DNA of 64,000 nt from Pseudomonas fulva (GTDB taxonomy: Bacteria; Pseudomonadota; Gammaproteobacteria; Pseudomonadales; Pseudomonadaceae), in NCBI RefSeq assembly GCF_023517795.1, contig NZ_CP082928.1, positions 3,968,001 through 4,032,000 on the forward strand. The letters are read 5' to 3'. The notes below the pieces were generated by a model. That model was given only the letters and a program-made list of their open reading frames with translations, searched no databases and was not told the DNA's origin. This document shows positions 47,084-56,735 of this stretch, in pieces; the first letter of the stretch is position 1, and every line of letters begins with the position of its first letter. A program made the position numbers and the translations under genes.

Positions 47084-47333
47084 TGACTTCCCGTTTCTTA
47101 TTCCCGATGACTCCCAAGTTCCACATGATTACCAGCCCACATGTTCCGCGTTGCAACGGCGTCGAGCAGGGCGCAAGCCTTCCTGGCAGGATGGATTGCG
47201 GAGCTGTCTTTCTCATGCCGAGTGCATAGCTATGTCGGCCCTCAGGAAAGATGTGCGATATTTCCGTAATCCAGTAGTTGTAGCCAGGAGGGCATGTGAT
47301 GCACGGCAGATTGTGTGGGGTACCTTTGTGCAA
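47061..47333 (-). CDS. Uncertain 90-codon ORF upstream of the NTPase gene
   Basis: A leftward frame with an ATG at 47333 and a basic C-terminus (KKREVRKKKARN) that runs into the terminator hairpin. It overlaps a rightward frame at 47151. There is no family match that I recognise. Reading through a terminator stem makes it doubtful. Confidence 0.15.
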   Translation of the reverse strand: MHKGTPHNLPCITCPPGYNYWITEISHIFPEGRHSYALGMRKTAPQSILPGRLAPCSTPLQRGTCGLVIMWNLGVIGNKKREVRKKKARN

Positions 47334-47429
47334 GGTGCACGATGCTCATTGGACGCCAAACTTGTTCAAGTCTTTGAGGGAGCGACAGCTTTCCTACCTA
47401 GTGATGACGTCGCGACGCTACTTCAATGA
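47232..47429 (+). CDS. Possible small protein just before the NTPase gene
   Basis: A 65-residue frame from ATG 47232 (open back to TTG 47151) that ends 15 bases before the NTPase start at 47445, in the same direction. The product would be a small soluble protein beginning MSALRKDVRYF. I do not recognise it. Its position suggests a leader or partner of the NTPase if it is translated. Confidence 0.25.
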   Translation: MSALRKDVRYFRNPVVVARRACDARQIVWGTFVQGARCSLDAKLVQVFEGATAFLPSDDVATLLQ

Positions 47430-47444
47430 TAAGTTGAAAGCAGC

Positions 47445-50400
47445 ATGAGTGCTCAACAGGAGTTGGCCTCTGGGGAGTCGTGGGACCTGGTTCCGCTTAC
47501 GCCTAAATACCTACAAAAGGAGCATGGCGTTTATGTCGCAGCCATCGAAGCTGCCCTTGCGGACGATCAGATCCGTAACATCGCGCTGTCGGGAAATTAC
47601 GGAGTAGGCAAAAGCAGTATCTTGCGGGAAGTCTCTAGACGACAGGAAAGTCGTGTCGTCGAGATCTCGTTGTCGACACTTGCGCCGATCGAAGCATCCA
47701 AGCTTGATGAGTCGGTACCTATCCAGGCGACAACGCCGACCAACCGTATCCAGCAGGAGATCGTCAAGCAGTTGCTCTACCGAGAGGATCCGAGCAAGAC
47801 ACCTGCATCCCGGTTTCGACGGATTGAGCGCTTTCGATGGATACGAGAGATAGGCACTGCGCTCCTGCTGGGGCTTGCCGTCTCCGTCATCTTCTTGCTC
47901 ACTGGGTGGACCGCGCAGATTGCCTCTGTGCTCACTCCGCTGGCAGATATGGGGCTCTGGGCTCACATAATTGCTTGGGGCGTGGCTGGGGGCGCTGCGC
48001 TGCTGGTGCGTTGGCGTTACTACGGAAAGCTCCACATTAAGCAGTTTTCAGCAGGGTCCGCAACGGTAACTCTCGAAGACAATTCCGTATCGTATTTCGA
48101 TCAGTATCTCGACGAGATCGTCTACTTCTTTGACGTGTCAGATCGTGACGTCGTGATCTTCGAGGATATCGACCGTTTCAACGACTCACACATCTTTGAG
48201 ACGCTCCGAGCACTGAACACGCTGCTAAATTCTTCGCCTCAGGTGGAGAAACCGATCCGCTTCATCTATGCCATCAAGGACAGCATCTTCGACCGCATCG
48301 GTCTGGAGGGGGAAGGGCGCAAGCTTGAGCCGAATGTGCTCGAAATGGACGATCCGGCGCAGGCCGAGACTGTGCGTGCTAACCGCACAAAATTCTTCGA
48401 TCTGGTCATCCCGGTTGTTCCCTTTATCACGCACCGGAGTGCTCGCAACTTGGCGGTGCAACTGCTTGGTGAGGTCAAGTATGAGGTAGCACCGGAATTA
48501 CTCGATTTGGCGGCGCGGTACGTCCCGGATATGCGCTTGCTCAAGAACGTCCGTAACGAGTTTATCGTCTTTCACGACCGGATCTTCTCCGGCGACGGCA
48601 AACAGCTCAAGCTGAGTGAGACCGACCTGTTCGCGATGATGCTCTACAAGAGCACGCACCTGACGGACTTTGAAACGATCCGGCTCGGTACGAGCAGGCT
48701 AGACATCCTCTACACGGTCAGCCGAAAGCTTGTGACCGAGAACATCAAGCGAATCGAACGCGAGCGTCGCGAGCTTCGTCAGCGACTTGCACGGATCGAT
48801 GGGGCGGCTACACGCAGCGAGCAGTTGGGTGATCGTCTGATCGCGCACGTGCAACGGACGGCAGAGGCGGCAGATTTCCCGTGGCAGAACGTGACGTTCA
48901 CATTCAATAGAGTCGATTGGTCGACGGATGGTCTCAAAGAGATGAGCTTCTGGACAGACTTCGTTTGTGCAAAGCCAGGCGACGCCGTACTGAAGTGGAT
49001 CAATAGAGTGAACTACAACAGTTCATCTTTGACGTTCACCCGGGAGAGCATTTCAGCTGCATTAGGAGATGTGCTGGACGCTGATAGCTGGAACGAGGCG
49101 GATCGTCAGGAGCTGAATGAGCAGATCGAAGCGAGGACGGAGGACATCAAGTTCCTGCGGAGCGCCGACCTTGGCGATCTTGTAAAGCGACCGGAGTTTC
49201 TCGTCGATTATGAGGGGAGTAAGCAGTCTTTCGAGGCAATCGCGAAGGCACTGCTGAAGTCGGGACTGGCCTACCAGCTTGTGCGGGCCGGGTACATCAA
49301 CTGCAACTTCACGCTGTACACGTCAACGTTCCACGGTGATCGCGTGAGCACGGCTGCGACAAACTTCATCATTCACCATGTCGAACGGGACCTGATGGAC
49401 GAGCATTTCAAGCTTCTCCCGGACGACGTGGATGCCGTTGTTCGTGAGCGAGGTAAGAACGCATTAAAGGAACCGGCGCTCTATAACATCGCCATCTTCG
49501 ATCGCCTTCTAGCAACCGACATTCATGCTGCCGACATAATGATCCGTTCCCTGGTTGATTTCGGGGAGAGCCAGACGAGGTTTCTGCAGGCGTACCTCGC
49601 GACTGGCGAGCAGCGCCGGCAATTTATTGAGCGATTTACAGCAGCCTCAACGCGAGTGCTTACGTATCTTGTGAGCCAAGCTGACTTGGACGATGGTTCA
49701 AAACTGGAGTTGGTAGACGTTGCCTTGGCGCACCTTTCAGCCTCAAAGCAACGAACGGATACTGCGGTATCTGAATACTTGGCGGAACACTACGCTGAGC
49801 TTTCGGTGCTTACGTCTTGCACGACTAAACCTGCCCAGGCAGAACGTATTGGCGCGCTCTTTGCGGCAGTTAGCATTACTCTGCCTCATCTGGAACCGCT
49901 AGGTCGGCAAGTTCGCCCGTCGTTCGTAGCGCGCAACCTGTACGCGGTTACGCACAAGAACCTCGCAATCGCCATCGACAATACGGTAACCGTTGCGCTC
50001 GACGTCATCAGTGCAGCTAGCGAGACGGTATACGACTATGTGCTCAAGCATGTGGGCACCTATCTGAAAGCTGTCGAGGGTGCGTCTGCGACAATCGATG
50101 CAAACGAGAACTTTCTCTCGGTGATCGAAGATGTGCTTGAGCAAGACGCGGCTAACCTTGGCGCTGTCATCGAGTGTGCAGCTCCAGATTGTGAAGTTGC
50201 TGACCTCGCAGATGTTTCTGACGGTGCCTGGCCGGCATTGGCTGCACATGAGCGAGTTCCAGCAACGTTTAGCAACGTCAGCCGCTACGTCGAGACCCTT
50301 GGATCTGTCGATGCAGCGCTGGCGACGATTCTGACTGCTGCTGGCGAGATTACAGAGATCAGCGCCGCTGACGAGGCGTCGAAGACTTCGTTGGCGGTCG

Positions 50401-51098
50401 CCATACTGGCGGCAACAGATCAGCTTCCATCCGCAGCGCTACGCTCAAAGCTGGTCGCGAGTATGAGCCTGGATAGCTACCTTGATGTTGATGATATAGA
50501 GGCGGAGGCAGGAGTACTCTTCCCGCTGCTACTCAAACACGACATCATTGCGGACGATGCGGATTCCTATGAGCACCTTGCACAGACGGATTGGCCGACG
50601 CGCAAAGCATTTATCCGTGAGTCGAAGAAGTTCTCCAGCTACATGACACCGGAAGTTGTGCAGCCTGATCTTGCGATGCTCCTAGCAAGCGATGAGGTCA
50701 ACTCCGCAATCAAGGAGGTGATACTAAAGCAGGCCGCTGAATACGCGGAAGTGGCTGAACCGCGTGGGCTCAAAGAGTTGGCCAGATTCGCTACTCAGAA
50801 TAGGTACGAACTCCCTGCAGTTGCCGTGCAGAAAATGGCGCAAGGAGGCGTCACAGCGCAGCAGATCGTACTACTACTCGAACCTCACCTGGCGTCTATC
50901 AGTCGCCAGCAGCTCTTCAAGGTGTTGATGGCGCTCGACGGCGACTATCCGAAGCTGACGGCGGTGGGGCGCGATAAGCCGCGCATCCCGAACACATCCG
51001 CCGATCGCGCACTGCTTGAGCGTCTCAAACGGGACGGAATCGTCAGTAAGTTTGACGAGCACGAGTCACCGATCAAGGTGAACAAGAAATACAAATGA
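47445..51098 (+). CDS. YobI/KAP-like membrane-anchored P-loop NTPase
   Basis: A 1217-residue protein. Walker A GNYGVGKSS is at 50-58. Two membrane helices follow (about 137-154 and 169-189), and then Walker B DVVIFEDIDRF (235-245). Insertion of membrane helices between Walker A and B is the hallmark of KAP-type NTPases, and the length and the FEDIDRF motif fit the YobI family. A sensor-like FIYAIKDSIFD segment lies near 275, and residues about 430-1217 are mostly helical, repeat-like sequence. The gene is isolated between two terminators, less GC-rich than its surroundings, and follows an island end. Relatives occur in conflict systems (PifA is a KAP phage-exclusion protein); defence is inferred. 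Confidence 0.75.
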   Translation: MSAQQELASGESWDLVPLTPKYLQKEHGVYVAAIEAALADDQIRNIALSGNYGVGKSSILREVSRRQESRVVEISLSTLAPIEASKLDESVPIQATTPTNRIQQEIVKQLLYREDPSKTPASRFRRIERFRWIREIGTALLLGLAVSVIFLLTGWTAQIASVLTPLADMGLWAHIIAWGVAGGAALLVRWRYYGKLHIKQFSAGSATVTLEDNSVSYFDQYLDEIVYFFDVSDRDVVIFEDIDRFNDSHIFETLRALNTLLNSSPQVEKPIRFIYAIKDSIFDRIGLEGEGRKLEPNVLEMDDPAQAETVRANRTKFFDLVIPVVPFITHRSARNLAVQLLGEVKYEVAPELLDLAARYVPDMRLLKNVRNEFIVFHDRIFSGDGKQLKLSETDLFAMMLYKSTHLTDFETIRLGTSRLDILYTVSRKLVTENIKRIERERRELRQRLARIDGAATRSEQLGDRLIAHVQRTAEAADFPWQNVTFTFNRVDWSTDGLKEMSFWTDFVCAKPGDAVLKWINRVNYNSSSLTFTRESISAALGDVLDADSWNEADRQELNEQIEARTEDIKFLRSADLGDLVKRPEFLVDYEGSKQSFEAIAKALLKSGLAYQLVRAGYINCNFTLYTSTFHGDRVSTAATNFIIHHVERDLMDEHFKLLPDDVDAVVRERGKNALKEPALYNIAIFDRLLATDIHAADIMIRSLVDFGESQTRFLQAYLATGEQRRQFIERFTAASTRVLTYLVSQADLDDGSKLELVDVALAHLSASKQRTDTAVSEYLAEHYAELSVLTSCTTKPAQAERIGALFAAVSITLPHLEPLGRQVRPSFVARNLYAVTHKNLAIAIDNTVTVALDVISAASETVYDYVLKHVGTYLKAVEGASATIDANENFLSVIEDVLEQDAANLGAVIECAAPDCEVADLADVSDGAWPALAAHERVPATFSNVSRYVETLGSVDAALATILTAAGEITEISAADEASKTSLAVAILAATDQLPSAALRSKLVASMSLDSYLDVDDIEAEAGVLFPLLLKHDIIADDADSYEHLAQTDWPTRKAFIRESKKFSSYMTPEVVQPDLAMLLASDEVNSAIKEVILKQAAEYAEVAEPRGLKELARFATQNRYELPAVAVQKMAQGGVTAQQIVLLLEPHLASISRQQLFKVLMALDGDYPKLTAVGRDKPRIPNTSADRALLERLKRDGIVSKFDEHESPIKVNKKYK

Positions 51099-51179
51099 GA
51101 TCTGCGGGTATCCAAAACTCAACGATTGGAATCGTAGTGGTCTACTGCACCTGGACATCCATTTAGGGCGAGAATTCTA

Positions 51180-51230
51180 GTGTCTAATGCCAAACAACGT
51201 CGTGTGTTCACGCCAGACTTCAAATCATAA
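51180..51230 (+). pseudogene. IS3-family transposase OrfA, N-terminal scrap
   Basis: GTG at 51180 opens SNAKQRRVFTPDFKS and then TAA. This matches the start of IS3-family OrfA proteins (KQRRxFxPEFK). Nothing else of the element remains. It marks a past insertion just behind the NTPase gene. Confidence 0.55.
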
Positions 51231-51286
51231 TCGAATGTAAATGACCCCCGTCCGGCACTGTCCGGTACGATCTAGCAAAAATGCCC

Positions 51287-51319
51287 AAAGCCCGCGTAAC
51301 AGCGGGCTTTTGGCTTTTT
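51287..51319 (+). terminator. Terminator behind the NTPase block
   Basis: Stem AAAGCCCGC / GCGGGCTTT with a GTAACA loop (51287-51310) followed by TGGCTTTTT. It can end transcripts from the left. The rest of the gap 51099-51466 shows only the transposase scrap and a short repeated GTCCGG. Confidence 0.75.
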
Positions 51320-51466
51320 GGTGTTGGCTAATTCAGTTTGTGTTCTGCGTCGCCAAGCACGTATCTATTTCGCTACCGGCCGGGATTACTGCCGCGAGGG
51401 GACGAAGTTAAATCAGAGGCTGTTGCCAGGGCATGAGCGCGAGTTGCGCCTTGCCCTATCCTCGAA

Positions 51467-53413
51467 TCAAACCGCCTTCACCTTGGCCAATTGCTCGCCT
51501 TCAAGCCAGGCGCCGATGTCGCAGGCAGGCATGGGTTTGGCGAACAGGTAGCCCTGGGCCCAGGTGCAGCCGAGGGTTTTCAGGGCGGCGAGTTCGGCGG
51601 CGGTTTCCACGCCTTCGACGATGCATTCCAGCTGCATGTCCTGGCACAGGGCGACCAGCGACTTGACGATCTTGAAGCTGGCCGGGTCGACGTCGATGGC
51701 GGTGACAAAGCTGCGGTCCACCTTCAGTTTGGTCAGCGACAGTGCGTGGATGTGGCTCAGGCTGGAATAGCCGGTGCCGAAGTCGTCGAGGGAAATGCCG
51801 CAGCCCAGTTGGCGCAACCGGCTGATGGTCCGCTGGGTCTGCGGCAGGTCCTGGATGGCCGCGGTTTCGGTGATCTCGAGATCGAGACGGGCCGGGTCGA
51901 AGGGGCTGCGCTTGATCAGTTCGACGATCTGCTGGGCAGCGTCCTGCGAACCACAGTCGTGGGCCGACAGGTTGAATGACAGACGGATACCCGCAGGCCA
52001 GCTGGCGGCCGTATCCAACGCCTTTCTCAGCAATGGCACCGTGAGGCGATTGACCATGCCGACGCGCTCGGCGATCGGGATGAACTCACAGGGCGGCACC
52101 TTGCCCAGCTCCGGGCTTTGCCAGCGTGCCAGTGCCTCGAAGGCGACGGTTTGCGAACGGTGAATGTCCACGATCGGCTGGAACACCACGTGAAACTCAC
52201 CGTCCAGATCGGCTCTGCGCAGGGCCTGTTCGGTCAGCCCTTCGCGGTTGAGCTGCTGGCGATGGGCTGCGCTGAACAGGCACACCGTGCCGGGGCGGTG
52301 GCGCTTGCTCTGGTACAGGGCATAGTCGGCATATTCGTACACCTGGGTGGCGCTGGATGCCTGGTCCGGGAAGGTCGCGATGCCCAGTGACCCACTGATC
52401 TGGATGGGAATGTCCACCAGCAGAAACGGCTCGCGCAGGCTGGCGCAGATTTTCTCGCCAAACGCCCACAACTGGTCGTCGCTCATGGCTTGGGTGATGA
52501 TCAGCGCGAACTCGTCGCCGCCCAGCCGCGCCAGGTGCACACCCTCGTCGAGCAGCCCGGTCAGGCGCTGGCCAACCTGATAGAGCAGCCGGTCGCCAAC
52601 GCTATGGCCATACAGATCGTTGACCGGCTTGAAGCCATCCAGGTCGATCAGCCCCACGGCCAGGCGAGTCTGTTGCTCGCGGGCGCGGGACAATTGCGTG
52701 TCGAGGCGGGAAAAGAACTGCCGTCGATTGGCCAGCCCGGTGAGGCTGTCCTGATTGGCCAGGTGCAGGTTTTCCTCGCTGAGTTTCGCCGTGTGCGCCT
52801 GCATGTTCACCAGCCGGGTGAAATCGGCGTACTGCGCCTTGAGGATGACCAGCATGGCGATGGACACCAGCAGCACGTCAATCGCCGTGGCGACGAAGGT
52901 GATGATATTGGTCGATGCGAAGAACACCACGAACGCCGTGTTGACCACTGCCGTGGTGGCCAGGGCGGCTGGCAGCAGGTGCATCATGCAGAAGATGCAG
53001 CCGATGACGGTGATCGCCATATAGAAGGCGACATGGGCCTGGGTGTAGCCATCGCCATAAGGAAACAGCGCCAGCGACCAGGCGGTGAAGGCCACGGCCA
53101 CGAACGGCGCGAGCATGTTGGTGCGTTTCAGCGCGGTCAGCATCTGCGCCGGGCTGCGCGTCCGCTTGCGCGTGCGGAACCATTCCACGGCACGAATCAC
53201 GCCGAACAACGTCATGAGCAACGGGCAATACACCACCAGCCAGCGCGGCGCGACCGCAAAGTGGGTGCCTGCCAGCATCAGCGTGTTGACCAGCAGGATG
53301 AAATACATCATCGGCAGTTGGCGAGCCAGCGCGATGTATTGCGCCTTGACCAGGCCGGGGTTGTCCTTGGGTACCGACATCAACGCTCGCACGCCGAGCA
53401 GGGTTTTGTTCAT
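51467..53413 (-). CDS. GGDEF-EAL cyclic di-GMP protein with membrane sensor region
   Basis: A 648-residue protein. Six or so hydrophobic segments lie in residues 30-195, followed by a GGDEF domain (about 215-380) and an EAL domain (about 395-640). RLGGDEF at 296-302 is intact, while no RxxD inhibitory site precedes it. EAL (426-428), LEITET, DDFGTGYSSL, KVDRSF, VEGVET and QGYLFAKP are all present, so both synthesis and breakdown are possible. An internal ATG at 53380 is an alternative start. A GGDEF-EAL gene near guaA is seen in other pseudomonads. Confidence 0.87.
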   Translation of the reverse strand: MNKTLLGVRALMSVPKDNPGLVKAQYIALARQLPMMYFILLVNTLMLAGTHFAVAPRWLVVYCPLLMTLFGVIRAVEWFRTRKRTRSPAQMLTALKRTNMLAPFVAVAFTAWSLALFPYGDGYTQAHVAFYMAITVIGCIFCMMHLLPAALATTAVVNTAFVVFFASTNIITFVATAIDVLLVSIAMLVILKAQYADFTRLVNMQAHTAKLSEENLHLANQDSLTGLANRRQFFSRLDTQLSRAREQQTRLAVGLIDLDGFKPVNDLYGHSVGDRLLYQVGQRLTGLLDEGVHLARLGGDEFALIITQAMSDDQLWAFGEKICASLREPFLLVDIPIQISGSLGIATFPDQASSATQVYEYADYALYQSKRHRPGTVCLFSAAHRQQLNREGLTEQALRRADLDGEFHVVFQPIVDIHRSQTVAFEALARWQSPELGKVPPCEFIPIAERVGMVNRLTVPLLRKALDTAASWPAGIRLSFNLSAHDCGSQDAAQQIVELIKRSPFDPARLDLEITETAAIQDLPQTQRTISRLRQLGCGISLDDFGTGYSSLSHIHALSLTKLKVDRSFVTAIDVDPASFKIVKSLVALCQDMQLECIVEGVETAAELAALKTLGCTWAQGYLFAKPMPACDIGAWLEGEQLAKVKAV

Positions 53414-53833
53414 CAGGCGAGGCTCTGAAAAAGACTAGATAAGTAACCGAGCGGATTATCCTTTCCAGCCTGGGCCGAGCAGGGTTGCACGCTGCTCTCA
53501 TGGGATCGTGTCGGCCGATCCTCAGTTTTCTGCAATCTTTACGACTGGTGGCACTTTGATTTCGTTCCGTCAGTCGATCGTGAGGGGGGGTGAGATGGAG
53601 GGTGGCAGGTTGGAAAGGACGAACCAGGCGCTTATCCAGCCCCGCCGGGGTCGCGTCTGCCGCCTATGAGCGGTAAATCTGAAATCCCTGCTATGGCGGG
53701 CTTCGTGATGTTCGCGTGCAGAGTCTTGCTCGGACCGGCGTGATCCGCGACCTTCAAAGGTGGAGAGCGTTCGGCGATGGCAGTGTCCGGCGTCCAAGCT
53801 TTGGATTTTTATGTAACAGTCGGGAACTTTATT
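53414..53833. other. Intergenic region before the siderophore receptor
   Basis: About 420 bases. I see no convincing gene; a 123-codon leftward frame here lacks any signal, motif or ribosome site. It should contain the promoter for the GGDEF-EAL gene on the left. Confidence 0.4.
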
Positions 53834-53852
53834 GTTAATGACTATCGTTGTG
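53834..53852 (+). promoter_or_regulatory. Predicted Fur box before the siderophore receptor
   Basis: GTTAATGACTATCGTTGTG matches the 19-base Fur consensus GATAATGATAATCATTATC at 13 positions, including AATGA and ATC in the centre. It lies about 105 bases before the receptor ATG at 53957 and implies repression by iron. Confidence 0.6.
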
Positions 53853-53956
53853 ATAAAGGTTTTCGAATATGATTGTCGTACGACCTCTGCTGACTTCTGC
53901 AATAGCGCCGAATGGCGCGCAGGGCAGGGGGCTTCCAACAATCAAGGATCTTGAGC

Positions 53957-56107
53957 ATGACTCACTGCAAACCCAGGGCCATTCCCACCACCGTGTCCTG
54001 GCAGCGAACCGCTACGGCCGCCCTGTTCTGCGCGCCGCTGGTTGCCGTTCCCCTGAGCGTAACTGCCCAGGAGGCCACCACCATCAGTGAAGAGGAGGCC
54101 TATCGCCTTGCGCCGATCATCGTCAACACGCAGGCGGCCGCCAGCGATGACGCCAGCACGGTGGTCGCTCAGGAGCTTTGGGTGGGGGGCAAGGTTGCGA
54201 CCAACATTCTCAATACGCCGGCTTCGGTTTCGGTGATCACGCAGAAGGAAATCGAACAGCGCAGCGCCAGTACGACTGAAGAAGTGTTGAAGTACACACC
54301 AGGCGTTATTGCCGACTACTACAGCACCGATGATCGCAATGACTACTTCCAGATCCGAGGCTTCAATGCTACAACCTACCGCGATGGACTGACCCTGGGG
54401 TCGATGCGCGGCGTGCGTGAAGATTCGTTCGCCTATGAGCGTGTCGAAGTATTGCGTGGGGCCAACTCGACGCTGTTCGGCCCTGCCGACCCTGGTGGCT
54501 CGGTGAACTTCGTGACCAAGAAGCCGCGCTTCGACAAGTTCGGGCAAGTCTATGCAAGCTACGGTTCTTTCAATCACAAGGAGACGGGTATCGACGTCGG
54601 TGATTCGCTGAATGCGGATCAGACTCTCGCGTATCGATTCACTGGTAAGTTTCAGGACAGTGATCGGGAATATGACCACTCACAAGACGATAATAACTTC
54701 CTCATGGGGGGACTGACTTGGGCTCCGACGGCTTTTACCTCGGCCACGTTAGTGGTGGATCACCTGCGCCAGGACAGCACGCCGAACAGCGGCGGTTACC
54801 CGATGGACAGGGAGTATGACCGCGACGAGTTCTTTGGCGAGCCAACCTACAACTTCCATGATGTCGAGCGCACCAATGTCAGTGGCAGCTTCAGCCACAA
54901 CTTTGATAATGGCTTTACGCTGAGCAGTAATCTGCGTTACAGCGATTTGTCCGATAAGTACGGCTACGCCTATATCAGTGACGCTGCCGGTCATAGCGGA
55001 ACTCTGGTTGACCGGGGCTACCTGGGTTACGACAGTGAAGCTGAGCAGTTCAATGGCAACGTCATCCTGCAATACGACGCGCGTTTCGAGAACATCGATA
55101 GCAGCAGCATCGTGGGCGTGGAGTATCTCGATTCCTCAAGCAAAGGGGTTTCCGTATATGGTTCGGCAGATCCAATTGATGTAGCCAATCCGCGATATAC
55201 CGGTGTTTCTGCACCGATCATTTATGAGAATAAGGACCGAGACAACAAGGTCAAGTCTGTATTCCTGCAGCAAAATCTGTCGTTCTATGAGCGTTTCATT
55301 CTCACTTTCGGTATGCGCAACGATTCCATGGACGTTTCGGAAACCGACTACCTAGCCGGAAGCAAGGCGTCTGATAGCTTTTCGGAAAACTCCTTCCGCG
55401 GCGCGCTGACTTATATTGTCACTGACGAAGTATCCACCTACATCAGCATGGTCGAGTCCGTCGCTCCACCTGAAGTGGGCACTACTCCAGAGCGCGGCAC
55501 ACAATACGAAGTCGGCGTGAAGTATTCACCGACAGCGATTAATGCGCTGTTCTCTGCCGCTGTCTATGAGCTGACTCAGGAAGACGTCGCCACAGCAGTC
55601 GTGCAGCAGAACGGCGTTATCGATCAGCAGACTGTGGGCGAGCAGCGTGTGCGTGGCCTTGAGCTGGAGGCCAAGACGGAGATTACTGATAACCTTAGCC
55701 TGGTAGGTGGCTACACCTATATGGACACCGAGGTGCTGCGCGGCGCGCTGCAGGTATGGAACGGCGCGGCCTATGACGTCGTATCAATCAAGGGTAACAG
55801 GCTGGTTACTGCTCCGAAGCATTCAGCCTCGCTCTGGAGTTACTACAGCGTGCCGGGAACGGACGTCAGTGTCGGCCTGGGCGCCCGTTATGTAGGTGCC
55901 TATTACTTCAATGATCTAAACAACAACGGCGAAAGCAAAGGCACCACGGTATTTGATGCTGCGTTCAACTACCAGATAGCTAAAGGTACTGACCTGGCTG
56001 TTAACGTCAGCAATCTCTTTGACGAGCAGCATGTGGTCGGTCGCGGTAGTGCGAACTACTACAATTCTGGCCGCGAAGTCACTGCCAAGGTGAGTTACAA
56101 CTGGTAA
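53957..56107 (+). CDS. TonB-dependent siderophore receptor
   Basis: A 716-residue outer-membrane receptor. The signal peptide covers about 1-37 (ending SVTAQ). A TonB-box-like APIIVNTQ, the plug (TPASVSVITQKEIEQRSAS, VEVLRGANSTLFGPADPGGSVNFVTKKP) and a barrel ending VSYNW follow. It is of the TIGR01783 ferrisiderophore class and lacks a signalling domain. The ATG at 53957 gives the signal peptide directly and follows CAAGGATC. A Fur box lies upstream. No siderophore synthesis genes are nearby, so it probably takes up a foreign siderophore. Confidence 0.86.
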   Translation: MTHCKPRAIPTTVSWQRTATAALFCAPLVAVPLSVTAQEATTISEEEAYRLAPIIVNTQAAASDDASTVVAQELWVGGKVATNILNTPASVSVITQKEIEQRSASTTEEVLKYTPGVIADYYSTDDRNDYFQIRGFNATTYRDGLTLGSMRGVREDSFAYERVEVLRGANSTLFGPADPGGSVNFVTKKPRFDKFGQVYASYGSFNHKETGIDVGDSLNADQTLAYRFTGKFQDSDREYDHSQDDNNFLMGGLTWAPTAFTSATLVVDHLRQDSTPNSGGYPMDREYDRDEFFGEPTYNFHDVERTNVSGSFSHNFDNGFTLSSNLRYSDLSDKYGYAYISDAAGHSGTLVDRGYLGYDSEAEQFNGNVILQYDARFENIDSSSIVGVEYLDSSSKGVSVYGSADPIDVANPRYTGVSAPIIYENKDRDNKVKSVFLQQNLSFYERFILTFGMRNDSMDVSETDYLAGSKASDSFSENSFRGALTYIVTDEVSTYISMVESVAPPEVGTTPERGTQYEVGVKYSPTAINALFSAAVYELTQEDVATAVVQQNGVIDQQTVGEQRVRGLELEAKTEITDNLSLVGGYTYMDTEVLRGALQVWNGAAYDVVSIKGNRLVTAPKHSASLWSYYSVPGTDVSVGLGARYVGAYYFNDLNNNGESKGTTVFDAAFNYQIAKGTDLAVNVSNLFDEQHVVGRGSANYYNSGREVTAKVSYNW

Positions 56108-56204
56108 GTGGCCGCGCCGTAGCCCGAGCGTTCTTGCACTCGGGCGGTGTTCATGGCTGCTGTCGCTCTACGAGGTGAGGCAGCTTTGAACGGTGTCACT
56201 GATG

Positions 56205-56242
56205 AAAAAGGCGCGAGTCGTTAACCGATTCGCGCCTTTTTT
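56205..56242. terminator. Bidirectional terminator
   Basis: AAAAAGGCGCGA (56205-56216) pairs with TCGCGCCTTTTT (56230-56241) around a 13-base loop. A-run and T-run flanks allow it to serve both the receptor gene and the convergent PH-domain gene. Confidence 0.85.
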
Positions 56243-56274
56243 CATTGGCATCGACCCCTCACCGCTCGCTCACG

Positions 56275-56646
56275 TCAGCCAAAAACATGGGCCGAAATCA
56301 GCTTGGATATCTCCACCATCGCCGTCTTGCCGGTGAACTCGAATTTCACCTTGCCGAGTGAGGAAAAATAGATTTCCAGCTCCGAGTCCAGGTCGAAGGT
56401 GCCGGAGGTTTCGATCGAGTAGGCGACGATGTTCTTGTAGGGCAGGGAGGTGAAATCCTTCTTGCTGCCGGTAAGGCCCTGCACGTTCACCGCGATGATG
56501 CGCTTGTCCGTGAACACCACGCCGTCGCGCATGGATTTGTAGGCGTCGATGACCTGTTCGTCTTCCAGCAGCAGGTCGCTGACGCGCTGGGCGTATTCGT
56601 CGTTCTGCTTGAGTTTGAAAAAGCCCTTGTTATTGAAGTCGATCAT
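56275..56646 (-). CDS. Bacterial PH-domain protein
   Basis: A 123-residue soluble protein with the bacterial pleckstrin-homology (bPH_1) fold: LLEDEQVIDAYKSMRDGVVFTDKRIIAVNVQG followed by SLPYKNIVAYSIETSGTFDLDSELEI and a C-terminal helix. The biological role is unknown. The gene is complete, with GAGACCGGTAG before the ATG at 56646. It is monocistronic as far as can be seen. Confidence 0.8.
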   Translation of the reverse strand: MIDFNNKGFFKLKQNDEYAQRVSDLLLEDEQVIDAYKSMRDGVVFTDKRIIAVNVQGLTGSKKDFTSLPYKNIVAYSIETSGTFDLDSELEIYFSSLGKVKFEFTGKTAMVEISKLISAHVFG

Positions 56647-56735
56647 CTACCGGTCTCTTTTGTAGGTTTGAATCGTTCTGTACGTGAAGACTGCCACGGT
56701 GCGTTTTGGCAAGCGACTCACCCGCACGAGATGGC

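Noticed and set aside
53570..53941. A 123-codon leftward frame before the siderophore receptor
   Set aside because: It covers the Fur box and promoter region, lacks a ribosome site and shows no motif.
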